Assembly (NCBI GenBank): GCA_963823495.1
Contig: CAWGLV010000001.1
Coordinates: 3,162,001 to 3,226,000 of the forward strand
DNA: 64,000 nucleotides
Reading direction: 5' to 3'
Source: DATDAH01 sp963823495
Lineage (GTDB): Bacteria; Actinomycetota; Acidimicrobiia; Acidimicrobiales; DATDAH01
In this document: positions 17,827-26,222 of the stretch, in pieces
How the letters are laid out: each line of letters begins with the position of its first letter
How positions within the stretch are numbered: position 1 is the first letter of the stretch
The notes under the pieces: generated by a model
Told to the model about the DNA's origin: nothing
Seen by the model: only the letters and a program-made list of their open reading frames with translations
The model's database searches: none
Made by a program: the position numbers and the translations under genes

Positions 17827-18006
17827 TCAGTCGACCTCGACGGCCTGGCGGCCGGCGTACCAGCCGCAGTTGCCACAGACCCGGTGGGGCCGACGGACGG
17901 CGTCACAGCGAGGGCAGGTGGCCCGGCCGGTGGTCTTGATGCGCCAAGCCGAGGCCATGCGGCTGCGGCCCTTGGCCTTGGAGGTCTTCTTCTTGGGGAC
18001 GGCCAT
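17827..18006 (-). CDS. rpmF: 50S ribosomal protein L32
   Basis: L32 is a small large-subunit protein. The sequence opens MAVPKKKTSKAKGRSRMA and carries a four-Cys zinc site as CPRC and CGNC, so this is the zinc-binding form. At 59 aa it matches the family. ATG at 18006 was chosen because AVPKKK is the conserved start; a 24-codon upstream extension has no homology. It lies between the DUF177 gene and plsX. Confidence 0.96.
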   Translation of the reverse strand: MAVPKKKTSKAKGRSRMASAWRIKTTGRATCPRCDAVRRPHRVCGNCGWYAGRQAVEVD

Positions 18007-18120
18007 CGTCAGGTCCTCGAGATCATCAGGGCACGGAAGCGGTTGAAGCGACGGGTCAGGGTAGCGAGATCGTGACACGCGCGTGGCTTCGCTCCGCGGC
18101 GCGACTCCGGGCCGCCCCGG

Positions 18121-18618
18121 CTAGTCGTCGAAGGAGAGCTCGTCGAGGGCGGCCCACCTGGGGTCGGCGGGCCGGTCCGACCGGTCGGTCGGGCCAGTGG
18201 GGAACCGGTCGGGGCTGGGACCGGCGCAGTCCGGGCGACAGAGCGGCACGAGGGGCAAGGCACCGGCGACCACGTCGCGGACCATGGGCTCGAGGTCGAT
18301 CTCGTCGTGGCCGAGGGGGTAGGCGTCCTCGTCGCCCTCCGGTCCGCCGAAGATCTCCTGCACGTGCTGGACCGTGGTCCCCCGCACCTCATCGAGGCAC
18401 CGCCGGCACTCGCCGGTCCATGGCACCTCGACCCGACCCGTCACCGAGATGCCGCCGCTGAAGGCCTCGACCACGAACTCCAGGTCGACATCGACCGTCG
18501 GATCGACCCGGGTGGCCACCACCCCGAGATCGTCGAAACGGACCTGGTCCCGGAACTCCCGCCGGGTACCGAGCGCCCGCAGCAGGTCGGCGACCCCGAC
18601 CCGGAGACCGGCGGTCAC
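18121..18618 (-). CDS. DUF177 / YceD family protein
   Basis: YceD/DUF177 proteins sit next to rpmF in most bacteria and are linked to 23S rRNA accumulation. The 165-aa protein shows the core TGECRRCLDEV, a metal-site-like Cys pair, followed by DEIDLEPMVRDVVAGALPLVPLCRPDC. The last ~35 residues are Pro/Arg-rich. The start at 18618 (GTG) lies just 3 nt from the upstream gene's stop. A 114-nt gap separates it from rpmF. Confidence 0.88.
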   Translation of the reverse strand: MTAGLRVGVADLLRALGTRREFRDQVRFDDLGVVATRVDPTVDVDLEFVVEAFSGGISVTGRVEVPWTGECRRCLDEVRGTTVQHVQEIFGGPEGDEDAYPLGHDEIDLEPMVRDVVAGALPLVPLCRPDCAGPSPDRFPTGPTDRSDRPADPRWAALDELSFDD

Positions 18619-18621
18619 CGC

Positions 18622-19209
18622 CTACTGCTCTTGGTCGAAGAACTCGGTGCGCTCGTCGCCGTGGGCGCCGAACTGGGCCACGTCGGCCAGGTCGTCCTCG
18701 GCCTTGGGCTTGGGCTTGGCCACGGCCTGCAGCTTCTCGCGACCCGAGGCCACCTGGAACTGGATCTTCTCGAGGGCGATCTCGAAGCTGCCCAGCTTGG
18801 TGTCCACGAAGTCCTCGGCCTCGTGGCGCATCTGGCGGGCCCGCGTCTCGGCCTTCTCGACGATCTGGCGGCCCCGCTGCTCGGCGGCCTTGACCACCTC
18901 GGTGCGCTGGACCATCCGCTCCGCCTGGCTCCGGGCCTCCTCGAGCAGGTCCTCGCCCTCGCGCTTGACCTTCTCCAGGAACTCCTCGCGCTCCTTGAGC
19001 AACCATCGGGCGGCCCGCAGTTCCTCGGGGAGCCGGGACCGGACCTCGACCAACAGGTCCAGGATCTCGTCCTTGTTGATCATCGCCGAGGTGGACAGCG
19101 GCATGGGCCGGGCCTGGTCGATGAGATCGGTGATGCGGTCGAGCAGCTGATCGACCTCGGGCATCTTGTACCCGGTGGCCTTGGCCGGCGTGGGTTCGCT
19201 GGTGCTCAC
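18622..19209 (-). CDS. coiled-coil protein, ATP-synthase-b/DivIVA-like
   Basis: The 195-aa protein has a helical N-terminus (YKMPEVDQLLDRITDLIDQ) and a long charged coiled coil (about 65-165) rich in Glu, Arg and Ala, followed by a Lys/Pro-rich and acidic tail. Similar proteins lie between coaD and DUF177 in many actinobacteria and are often labelled ATPase-b-like or cell-division initiation protein. No membrane helix is seen, so it is not a true ATP-synthase b subunit. The GTG start overlaps the coaD stop by 4 nt. A role in cell-pole or envelope organisation is inferred from the family only. Confidence 0.8.
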   Translation of the reverse strand: MSTSEPTPAKATGYKMPEVDQLLDRITDLIDQARPMPLSTSAMINKDEILDLLVEVRSRLPEELRAARWLLKEREEFLEKVKREGEDLLEEARSQAERMVQRTEVVKAAEQRGRQIVEKAETRARQMRHEAEDFVDTKLGSFEIALEKIQFQVASGREKLQAVAKPKPKAEDDLADVAQFGAHGDERTEFFDQEQ

Positions 19210-19682
19210 CGGAGGCGCTCCGCCAACCGCTTGGCCACCGGCTCGGGGACCATGCTGTCGACGTCACCGCCGAACCGGGCGATCTCCCGGATCAGCTTCG
19301 ACGCCAGGAAGGAGTGGGACGACGCCGAGGGGATGAAGAGGGTGTCCACCCCCGAAATGGCGTGGTTCATCTGGGCCATCTGCAGCTCGCTCTCGAAATC
19401 GGAGACCGCCCGCAGTCCCTTCACGATGAAGTCTGCCCCGATGTCCCGGGCCAGGTCCACTACCAAGCTGGAGAACATCGTGAACGAGACGTTGTCGAGG
19501 TGGGCGAGGCTCTCGCAGATCATGGCCTCGCGTTCCTCGAGGCTGAACAACGGCTCGCCCTTCTGGGGGTTGCGCATGGCCGCGACCACGACCTCGTCGA
19601 AGAGGTGGGCGGCGCGCTCGATGACCTCGAGATGGCCGTTGTGGATCGGGTCGAACGAACCCGGGCAGAGCACCTTGGTCAT
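19206..19682 (-). CDS. coaD: phosphopantetheine adenylyltransferase
   Basis: CoaD makes dephospho-CoA from 4'-phosphopantetheine and ATP, the penultimate step of CoA synthesis. The nucleotidyltransferase HxGH motif (FDPIHNGHLEV) and the SSHSFLASKLIREIA segment are present, and the 158-aa length is typical. It is the first gene of the minus-strand block that runs on to smc. In many actinobacteria recG and rsmD lie just upstream of coaD; here recG is 2.2 kb away and rsmD is not in the gap. Confidence 0.96.
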   Translation of the reverse strand: MTKVLCPGSFDPIHNGHLEVIERAAHLFDEVVVAAMRNPQKGEPLFSLEEREAMICESLAHLDNVSFTMFSSLVVDLARDIGADFIVKGLRAVSDFESELQMAQMNHAISGVDTLFIPSASSHSFLASKLIREIARFGGDVDSMVPEPVAKRLAERLR

Positions 19683-19804
19683 CTAGTTCCACTCCTGTCG
19701 GCTGCGCCGCCGGGCCGCTCGGGCCCCGTTCGCCTCCGGCTCACTCACGCCGGGGACGGTACCGGCTCCCCCGCCGCCCGTCCTACCGGCGTAGGTTGCC
19801 GGGG

Positions 19805-19996
19805 GTGACCGACCCCTTCGCCCTGGTGCCCGAGACGATCGTGTGCGTCGACTGTGGGGGCGTCTGCCACCTGCTCTCCCACCCGCCGCCGGACCAGCCC
19901 TTCGAGCCCGGCGACGTCGTCGCCTACCGCTGCGCGGACTGCATGGACCGCTGGGACGTCGTCATCCCCGACTCCGAGGACGCCCCCGGCGACTGA
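19805..19996 (+). CDS. small zinc-ribbon protein
   Basis: A 63-aa protein with two Cys pairs, CVDC (followed by GGVC) and CADC, separated by about 30 residues. That layout suggests a single zinc ribbon. The remainder is acidic and Pro-rich, with no signal peptide. GTG at 19805 was preferred over a TTG three codons earlier. It is divergent from coaD and convergent with the HNH gene. Its function is unknown; the spacing would suit a nucleic-acid or protein-binding zinc ribbon. Confidence 0.7.
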   Translation: MTDPFALVPETIVCVDCGGVCHLLSHPPPDQPFEPGDVVAYRCADCMDRWDVVIPDSEDAPGD

Positions 19997-20050
19997 CCGA
20001 GGTGCGACGGTCGAGAGCTCAGGCGGCAACGGGTGAGGCCGATCCGCGGC

Positions 20051-21388
20051 TCATGCGGCGTGGGTGAACAGGGTGGCGGCCGGCGCCCCTGAGGGCCCGG
20101 GTTCGGAGGCCGCCGCCGGGGGCGGCTCGGCTGGTCGGCCCTCGGGTTGACACCGGTCCGGCCGGCGGCGCCAGGTCGAGCCGTCGGGGGCGGTGGTGAC
20201 CACCGTCCCGTCGGCCTGCTTGACCACGTCCCAGTCCGGCGTGTGGGCCAGGTCGTGGCAGTGGTCACAGGCCGGGGTGAGGTTGGCCAGGTCGGTCGGC
20301 CCGAACCGGCCGTCCTCGTTGAACGGCTCGATGTGGTGGATCTCACACCACGCGAACGGTGCCCGGCAGTCGGCGATCGAACAGGTCGACCACAGTGCCT
20401 TCAGGGCGAGGCGCTGGCCCGGGCTGGCGGTCCGCCGCACCCGGCCGAGGTCCAGGGGGACCGAGTCGCCACCGAGGACCAGAGGGATGAGCCCCGCGTC
20501 GCACGCCATGCGACGGGCGACCGAAGCGGGTACCGGCGTCCCGTCGGCCAGGGTCGAGGCGATGCCGGCCGCTTCCAGCTTCGCCAGCAGGTCCTCGTAG
20601 GAGAGGATCACCACGGCCCGGTCGTTGTTCCGGGCCGGGCCCTGACCTCGATGGCGGCGGCAGAGCAGGTCGAGCGCCTCGGCCAGCCGCTGCTCGCTCG
20701 TGCGCTCGCCGGCCGGCACGGGCTTGGCCTCGGGGTGGTCCCGGTTGTCGCGACGGAAGAGCTCTTCACTCACCTCACCGAGCGCGTCGGTGATGCGCTG
20801 GCCGGCCTCGGGCCCGAACGATCCCCGCAGCTGCAGCATGCCGTCGCGATCCCAGTAGGCCGCCAGCCGCTGGCGGGCGTTCTTCCGGTCGTGTTCGCTG
20901 CGGCCGTCGTCCTCGCTGTGGACCTTGACGAACCGCTCGAGCCGACGGCGGAACTCCGTCGCCGTCTCCGGCCGACCGAGGGCGAGCAGCCGCTTCTCGT
21001 TCTGCTCGAGCGCCGCCCTGGCCTTCGCATCCGCCTTCGCCCGGACATCGGCCAGCGCCTGGGCGTGCGCCTCGGAGACCTCGCCGTTTTCCAGGGCCTT
21101 CTGCGTCTCCGGCAGCGACTTCATCTGCTCGGCCTTCCGGGCCTTCGCCTTCGCCTTCCCGGGCTCCAGCTTCTGATCCCGCTCCAGCTTCCCAGCCGTG
21201 TCCTTGGCCGGGTCCGACGGATCGTGGTCGGTGTCGTCGAGCGTCTGGATGAAGAGGACCTCCCGCCCGGCCATCCAGGCCGCCAACTCCGCCACCGAGG
21301 TGAGCCCTGACCGGACCCGCTCGCGATCGAGCGTGGCCGGGTCCTCCATGAGGGCCTTCACCAGCCGGACCGGATCCAACATCTCCAC
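20051..21388 (-). CDS. DUF222 / HNH endonuclease domain protein (13E12-repeat family)
   Basis: The 445-aa protein has a long, charged helical DUF222-type region (about 60-300) and a C-terminal HNH motif reading CEIHHIEPFNEDGRF, NLTPACDHCHDLAH. The family is multi-copy in actinobacterial genomes and behaves as an accessory or mobile-associated element; its biochemical role is unproven. The start is uncertain (GTG 21388 or ATG 21382). It sits where rsmD is often found between recG and coaD, together with two other small accessory-looking genes, which suggests an insertion. The tail is Pro/Ala-rich. Confidence 0.85.
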   Translation of the reverse strand: MEMLDPVRLVKALMEDPATLDRERVRSGLTSVAELAAWMAGREVLFIQTLDDTDHDPSDPAKDTAGKLERDQKLEPGKAKAKARKAEQMKSLPETQKALENGEVSEAHAQALADVRAKADAKARAALEQNEKRLLALGRPETATEFRRRLERFVKVHSEDDGRSEHDRKNARQRLAAYWDRDGMLQLRGSFGPEAGQRITDALGEVSEELFRRDNRDHPEAKPVPAGERTSEQRLAEALDLLCRRHRGQGPARNNDRAVVILSYEDLLAKLEAAGIASTLADGTPVPASVARRMACDAGLIPLVLGGDSVPLDLGRVRRTASPGQRLALKALWSTCSIADCRAPFAWCEIHHIEPFNEDGRFGPTDLANLTPACDHCHDLAHTPDWDVVKQADGTVVTTAPDGSTWRRRPDRCQPEGRPAEPPPAAASEPGPSGAPAATLFTHAA

Positions 21389-21504
21389 ACGCTACCCGAG
21401 TCAGGCGCGAAACCAAACATCTGTACGATCTTTTCCAGGGTTTTCATGTCACGATCTCCGAGGCACAATGTGGCGAGGGAGTGGGCCGAACCAGGAGCCC
21501 CGAC

Positions 21505-21882
21505 ATGCCCCGTCGACGTATCGCCCTGGCCCTCATGGCCGCGACCGCCCTCGCCACCACGGCGCCCGCCGGTGCGGCCGAGCCCGCACCGCGGGCCTGT
21601 GTCGCCGTCTCGGCCACCGCGCCCCGCTGCCACCGCAACGTCACCTTCGAACAGGGCCGGCCCGTCGTCCTTCGCGCCACCGCTCCCGGCACCGTCCGGC
21701 GCCGTGCTCCCCGGGCGCGTCGGTTCGTCCCCGTCGGTTGCACCGACGATCGCGGACGTTGGACCTGGAACCCGATCCGCCGCGACGTCCACCCCGCCGC
21801 CCCCTACCGACTCCGGGTGGTCACCGCCACCGGGGCCACCACCAACCCCGTCGAGGTGTGGATCGTCCCCCGCCATGGTTGA
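21505..21882 (+). CDS. small exported protein, function unknown
   Basis: This 125-aa protein has a clear Sec signal peptide: MPRRR, then a hydrophobic core ALALMAATALATTA and an APAGAAEP cleavage region near residue 26. The mature part is beta-rich and Arg-rich, with three Cys (ACVAV, RCHRN, VGCTDD) and a WTWNP motif; it resembles a small extracellular Ig-like domain but no family is recognised. ATG at 21505 is supported by AGGAG 7-8 nt upstream. It is convergent with recG, and the AT-rich 90 nt upstream probably holds promoters for it and the divergent HNH gene. Confidence 0.7.
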   Translation: MPRRRIALALMAATALATTAPAGAAEPAPRACVAVSATAPRCHRNVTFEQGRPVVLRATAPGTVRRRAPRARRFVPVGCTDDRGRWTWNPIRRDVHPAAPYRLRVVTATGATTNPVEVWIVPRHG

Positions 21883-21927
21883 GCTGTGCCCTGCCGCCGG
21901 GCTCGACGCGAGTCGGACGGACCCGCC

Positions 21928-24075
21928 TCAGTTCTTGAGGAGGAACTCCGCGTCGTCGTCCTGGTAGAGGAGGTCGACCTCGTCCCGCAGCAGCGGGTGC
22001 TCGGCGAGGTCGGGGTCGGCGGTCACCAGGTCGAGGGCGGCGCGCCGGGCCTTCTCGACCCACTCCTTGTCCCGGCGCAGCGAGGCCAGCTTCAGGTCGT
22101 TGCGGCCCTTCTGGCGCTCGCCGAAGAGGGTCCCCTCCCCTCGTAGGTCCAGGTCGACCTCGGCCAGCTCGAAGCCGTCGGTGGTGCGGACCATGGCCTC
22201 GAGGCGGGCCACGCCGTCCTCGGTCAGGCCCTGGCCGACGAGGAAGCAGTAGGACTGGTCGGCGCCCCGGCCGACCCGCCCCCGCAGCTGGTGGAGCTGG
22301 GCGATGCCGAAGCGGTCGGCGTCGAGGACGACCATGACGGTGGCGTTGGGGACGTCGACGCCGACCTCGATGACCGTGGTCGCCACCAACACGTCCGAGC
22401 GGCCCGATCGGAAGAGGGCCATGGTCGCCTCCTTCTCCTTGGGGGTGACCCGGCCGTGCAACAACCCCACCTCCAAGCCGGCCAACTCCCCCGTGCGCAG
22501 TTCCTCCCAGGTCTGCTCGGCGGAGGCCACCTGGAGCTTGTCGCTCTCCTCGATGAGCGGACACACCACATAGGCCTGGCGTCCCGCCGCCACCTCGGCC
22601 CGCACCTTGTCCCAGAGCTCGGGCTCGCCGATCTCAAGCGCCCCCTCCTCGGTGTGCACCCACTCGGTCGCGACCGGGGTCCGCCCCGGCGGGAGCTCGT
22701 CGAGCACCGAGACGTCGAGGTCGCCGTACACCGTCATGGCGGCGGTGCGCGGGATCGGGGTGGCGGTCATGACCAGCACGTCGGGGACCCGGTCGCCCTG
22801 GCCGGCGTCGCGCAGCGCCGCTCGCTGCTCGACCCCGAACCGGTGCTGCTCGTCGATGACCACCGCACCCAGCGAACGGAAGCTCACCTGGTCCTGGATC
22901 AGGGCGTGGGTTCCGACGACCAGGTCGACCGTGCCGTCCTCGAGGCCCTCGAGCAGGCGGGTCCGCTCCGCGCCGGTGGTCCGGTTGGTGAGCAGCTCCA
23001 GGCGCAGCGGCCGCTCCCCCATCAGCGTCGAGTCGTCGGGCACCGTCAGCTCGGCCAGGAGGTCGGCCAGACCCAGGTGGTGCTGCTCGGCCAGGACCTC
23101 CGTCGGCGCCATCAGGGCCCCCTGGTGCCCACCCTGGACGGCGACCAGCAGCGCGCTGACGGCGACGACGGTCTTGCCGGAGCCGACGTCGCCCTGCAGC
23201 AGTCGGTGCATGGGGAACGTCCGCCCGAGGTCGGCCTCGATCTCGGCGATGACCCGCTGCTGCGCGTCGGTCAACGGGTAGGGCAGGCGCTCGTGGAACG
23301 CGTGGACGAGGCGCCCGCCGAGGTCGTGGACGATGCCCGGCGTCGTCCGCTCGAGCTCCAACTTGCGCCGGACCAGGGCCAGTTGCACCCGGAAGAGCTC
23401 GTCGAACACCAGCCGCCGCCGGGCGCGGTACACGTCGTCCATCTCCTCGGGGAGGTGGATGTCGTGCATCGCCCGACCCCGGTCGACGAAACCGTGCTCG
23501 GTGCGTAGCACCGGAGGGACCGGGTCCGCCATCCCCCGGGCCTCGGAACGGCGCAGGATCTCCGCGATCCACTCGCGGTAGTCCTTGGAGTGGATGCGGG
23601 CCTTCTCCGACTGCGGGTAGACGGGGACGATGCGCCCGGTCTCGTCCCCGGCGACGTCCAGCACCGGGTTCTGGAGCTGGCGACGGCCCTGGTAGGTGTC
23701 CATCCTCCCGAAGAGGATCAAGGTCTGGCCCGAATGGAACTGGCGCTCCCGCCACGGCTGGTTGAAGAAGGGGACCGTCAACCCGCCGGTTCCGTCGCTG
23801 ACCCGGACCTCCACGATCGTCTTGCCGTTGCGGGTCCGGCGCCGGCTGACCTTCTCGACGGCGACCAGCAGCGTGGCCTCCTCGCCCAGCTCCAGCTCGC
23901 CGATGGTCGCCTGCCGGGTCCGGTCGAGGTGGCGCCGCGGGTAGCGCGTGAGCAGGTCGAGCAGCGTGCGGATCCCGAGGCTCTCCAGGGCCTCGGCCCG
24001 CTTGGTGCCCACCCCGTTGAGGGTCTCGACCCCCCGGGCGTCGAAGTCCGCCAGTGTCAGCGGGGCGTCGCTCAC
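21928..24075 (-). CDS. recG: ATP-dependent DNA helicase RecG
   Basis: RecG remodels stalled replication forks and branched DNA. The order is: N-terminal wedge with an HhH-like LNGVGTKRAEALESLG and OB fold, then helicase motifs I (LLQGDVGSGKTVVA), II (VIDEQHRFG), III (VMTATPIPRT) and VI (QLRGRVGRGADQSYC). I place the start at GTG 24075 (VSDAPLTLADF), giving 715 aa. A longer frame to ATG 24114 would translate part of a palindromic repeat (GAPQSGAS) and is rejected. It lies downstream of the DAK-domain kinase, a common pairing. Confidence 0.94.
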   Translation of the reverse strand: MSDAPLTLADFDARGVETLNGVGTKRAEALESLGIRTLLDLLTRYPRRHLDRTRQATIGELELGEEATLLVAVEKVSRRRTRNGKTIVEVRVSDGTGGLTVPFFNQPWRERQFHSGQTLILFGRMDTYQGRRQLQNPVLDVAGDETGRIVPVYPQSEKARIHSKDYREWIAEILRRSEARGMADPVPPVLRTEHGFVDRGRAMHDIHLPEEMDDVYRARRRLVFDELFRVQLALVRRKLELERTTPGIVHDLGGRLVHAFHERLPYPLTDAQQRVIAEIEADLGRTFPMHRLLQGDVGSGKTVVAVSALLVAVQGGHQGALMAPTEVLAEQHHLGLADLLAELTVPDDSTLMGERPLRLELLTNRTTGAERTRLLEGLEDGTVDLVVGTHALIQDQVSFRSLGAVVIDEQHRFGVEQRAALRDAGQGDRVPDVLVMTATPIPRTAAMTVYGDLDVSVLDELPPGRTPVATEWVHTEEGALEIGEPELWDKVRAEVAAGRQAYVVCPLIEESDKLQVASAEQTWEELRTGELAGLEVGLLHGRVTPKEKEATMALFRSGRSDVLVATTVIEVGVDVPNATVMVVLDADRFGIAQLHQLRGRVGRGADQSYCFLVGQGLTEDGVARLEAMVRTTDGFELAEVDLDLRGEGTLFGERQKGRNDLKLASLRRDKEWVEKARRAALDLVTADPDLAEHPLLRDEVDLLYQDDDAEFLLKN

Positions 24076-24084
24076 AGCCCGTGT

Positions 24085-24136
24085 CGTACTGGCGCCTGAT
24101 TGCGGCGCCCCCACACCTCAATCGGGCGCCAGAACG
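24085..24136. repeat. palindromic intergenic repeat, family 1, copy B1
   Basis: A 52-nt unit with arms CGTACTGGCGCCTGATTG and CAATCGGGCGCCAGAACG, which pair with one mismatch and one wobble. It is followed 9 nt later by an identical second unit. It lies between the DAK kinase stop and the recG start, 9 nt before the recG GTG, so it would form a hairpin in the shared transcript near the recG ribosome-binding region. Confidence 0.85.
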
Positions 24137-24145
24137 GATCCCTCG

Positions 24146-24197
24146 CGTACTGGCGCCTGATTGCGGCGCCCCCACACCTCAATCGGGCGCCAGAACG
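24146..24197. repeat. palindromic intergenic repeat, family 1, copy B2
   Basis: Identical in sequence to the unit at 24085-24136 and in the same orientation, with a 61-nt period. It lies 11 nt beyond the stop of the DAK-domain gene. Identity over the whole 52 nt points to a recent tandem duplication. The right arm matches the one at 3325-3340 exactly. Confidence 0.85.
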
Positions 24198-24208
24198 GGC
24201 AGGAGGGG

Positions 24209-25867
24209 TCACTCGATGCCGAAGTAGTAGGGGTAGAGGGGCTGACCGCCGTGGTGGACCTCGGTCTCGACCTCGGGCCGGTTGTCCTCCAGCCACTGCC
24301 GGATGTGGCGGGTGTCGCCGACCGTGGCGCCCTCACCCTCGATGACGGTCACGATCTCGTGCTCCTCGGTGACCAGGACGTCGAGGAGACCGATGGCCAC
24401 CTCGCCCACCGAGCCGGCGACGGCCTGGATGCCCTCGCCGCTGATGCCCAGGAAGTCGCCCTCCAGGATCGGCCCGGCCTCGCTGGTGGAGTCCCGGACG
24501 GCCTGGGTGATCTCCGCGGCCACGACCGACGCCGCCGCCTCCCCCATCGACGCGGCGTTGTCGTCCGCGCTCGCCTGGGGGTCATAGGCCAGCAGGGCCG
24601 CGAAGCCCTCCGCCGCGCCGCGGGTGGGCACGACACGGACCGTCTTGTCGGTCTCGGTGTCCACCTGGCGGGCCACCGCGACGATGTTCTTGTTGTTCGG
24701 CAGGATGACGACCTCGTCGGCCGGCACCGCCTCCACGACCTCGAGGAGCTGCGCCGTGGACGGGTTCATCGTCTGGCCGCCGAGGACCACCCCCTGGACG
24801 CCCAGGCTGTGGAAGATGCGACGGATGCCGTCGCCCGTGCACACGGCGACCACGGCGGTCGGCACCGGCGTGGTGCCCACGACACCGTCGAGCTCGGGCG
24901 CGGCGTCGCGGACCCAGCGCTCCTCCTCGACCTCGTCGAGCAGGTCGGTGACCCGGATCTCCCGGGGCCGACCGCAGTCCAGGGCGGCCTCGATGGCGTC
25001 ACCGATGGCGTCGGTGTGGATGTGGCAGTTCCACAGACCGTCACCGCCGACCACGACGATGGAGTCACCGATGCCCGCCCACACGTCCTTGAACGCCGGG
25101 ATGGTCGCGTCCGGGGCCTCGAGGAGGTACATGACCTCGTAGCGGAGGTCGGCGATGCCGGGGACGCCGCCCTCGCCGTGACCGGCGTGGGCCATCGTGT
25201 GGGCCAGGTCCTCCGCGGGCACCTCGATGGACTCGGGCTCGGGCAGCGGACGCTCGTCGATCACATGGAGCAGGGCGTCGAGCAGCAGGAGGAGCCCCGC
25301 GCCACCCGCGTCGACCACGCCGGCCTCCTTCAGGACCGGGAGCATCTCGGGGGTCCGGGCCAGGGCGTCGGCGCCCTGGGCCTTGGCGGCGTCGAGCACG
25401 CCCAGGAGCACGGCGCCCCCCGCGGCCGCCTCGGTGCCCGCCTCCGAGGCCTCGCGGACCACGGTCAGGATCGTGCCCTCGACCGGCGTGCCGACGGCGC
25501 CGTACGCCGCGCTCGACGCCTCGGCCAGGGCGCGGGCCCAGGTGGGACCGTCGACCCGCTCGCCCTCGGCCATCACGGTGGTCAGGCCCCGCAGGATCTG
25601 GCAGAGGATCACCCCGCTGTTGCCCCGGGCACCCATGAGCGAGCCGTGGCCGATGGCCTTGCAGGTCTCGGCCATCGCCGGCCCGGCACCTTCCAGCTCG
25701 GCCACGACCGACTCGAGGGTCAGGGCCATGTTCGTGCCCGTGTCACCGTCGGGGACCGGATAGACGTTGAGGCGGTTGATCGGTTCCTGATGGGACCGCA
25801 GGAGGTCGCGGAAGGTGGCGATCGCCGACCGCAGGTCGTCTGCGCCGAGGTGCTCGCTGGTCGCCAT
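24209..25867 (-). CDS. DAK2-domain fatty-acid kinase-like protein (FakA type)
   Basis: FakA phosphorylates fatty acids held by FakB partners. The N-terminal DhaL-like domain (about 1-200) has the metal/ATP motif NVYPVPDGDTGTNMAL, GARGNSGVI and DAGGAGLLLLLDALL. The C-terminal half is the FakA/DegV-like region, with VILPNNKNIV, a family hallmark. ATG at 25867 was chosen; a longer frame runs back over rpmB with no homology. At 552 aa it is full length. It lies between rpmB (divergent) and recG, the common order in Gram-positive bacteria. No fakB is in the window. Confidence 0.9.
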   Translation of the reverse strand: MATSEHLGADDLRSAIATFRDLLRSHQEPINRLNVYPVPDGDTGTNMALTLESVVAELEGAGPAMAETCKAIGHGSLMGARGNSGVILCQILRGLTTVMAEGERVDGPTWARALAEASSAAYGAVGTPVEGTILTVVREASEAGTEAAAGGAVLLGVLDAAKAQGADALARTPEMLPVLKEAGVVDAGGAGLLLLLDALLHVIDERPLPEPESIEVPAEDLAHTMAHAGHGEGGVPGIADLRYEVMYLLEAPDATIPAFKDVWAGIGDSIVVVGGDGLWNCHIHTDAIGDAIEAALDCGRPREIRVTDLLDEVEEERWVRDAAPELDGVVGTTPVPTAVVAVCTGDGIRRIFHSLGVQGVVLGGQTMNPSTAQLLEVVEAVPADEVVILPNNKNIVAVARQVDTETDKTVRVVPTRGAAEGFAALLAYDPQASADDNAASMGEAAASVVAAEITQAVRDSTSEAGPILEGDFLGISGEGIQAVAGSVGEVAIGLLDVLVTEEHEIVTVIEGEGATVGDTRHIRQWLEDNRPEVETEVHHGGQPLYPYYFGIE

Positions 25868-26009
25868 GGCGGCCGATCGTAGCCATGCCGCCCCGATGGA
25901 CCGGGAGCCCGGCCGTACCGGAAATCGGGACGTTCGGACTGCCGGAGGCCGAGAGGCGGCTGGTACCGTTCTCCCACCCCAGTCGCCTTCGTAGTGAGGT
26001 TCCCCCGTC

Positions 26010-26204
26010 ATGCCTGCGGTCTGTGAGATCTGTGGCAAGCATCCCTCGTTCGGCATGAAGCTGAGCCACTCCCACCGTCGCTCCCGTCGCCGGTGGAACC
26101 CGAACATCCAGAGCGTGCGGGCCGTCGTCGACGGCCGCACCCGCCGGGTCCGGGCCTGCACCTCGTGCATCCGGGCCGGCAAGGTCGTCAAAGCCGCTCA
26201 CTGA
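26010..26204 (+). CDS. rpmB: 50S ribosomal protein L28
   Basis: L28 is a large-subunit protein. The 64-aa sequence has the zinc-binding pairs CEIC and CTSC and the conserved HSHRRSRRRWNPNIQSV. This is the Cys-containing (zinc-using) paralogue type. It starts 142 nt from the divergent DAK gene, and the cold-shock-like gene follows 18 nt after its stop, so both are likely on one transcript leading to pckG. Confidence 0.96.
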   Translation: MPAVCEICGKHPSFGMKLSHSHRRSRRRWNPNIQSVRAVVDGRTRRVRACTSCIRAGKVVKAAH

Positions 26205-26222
26205 GCAGGCGGGAGCGACGAC

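Noticed and set aside
21370..21450. Short minus-strand frame MKTLEKIVQMFGFAPDSG overlapping the HNH gene start
   Set aside because: It reads AT-rich leader DNA and ends within the HNH gene in another frame; a leader peptide or a frameshifted N-terminus cannot be told apart.
24085..24197. Tandem repeats near recG as a CRISPR array
   Set aside because: Only two identical palindromic units with a 9-nt gap and no spacers; they match a copy elsewhere in the window.
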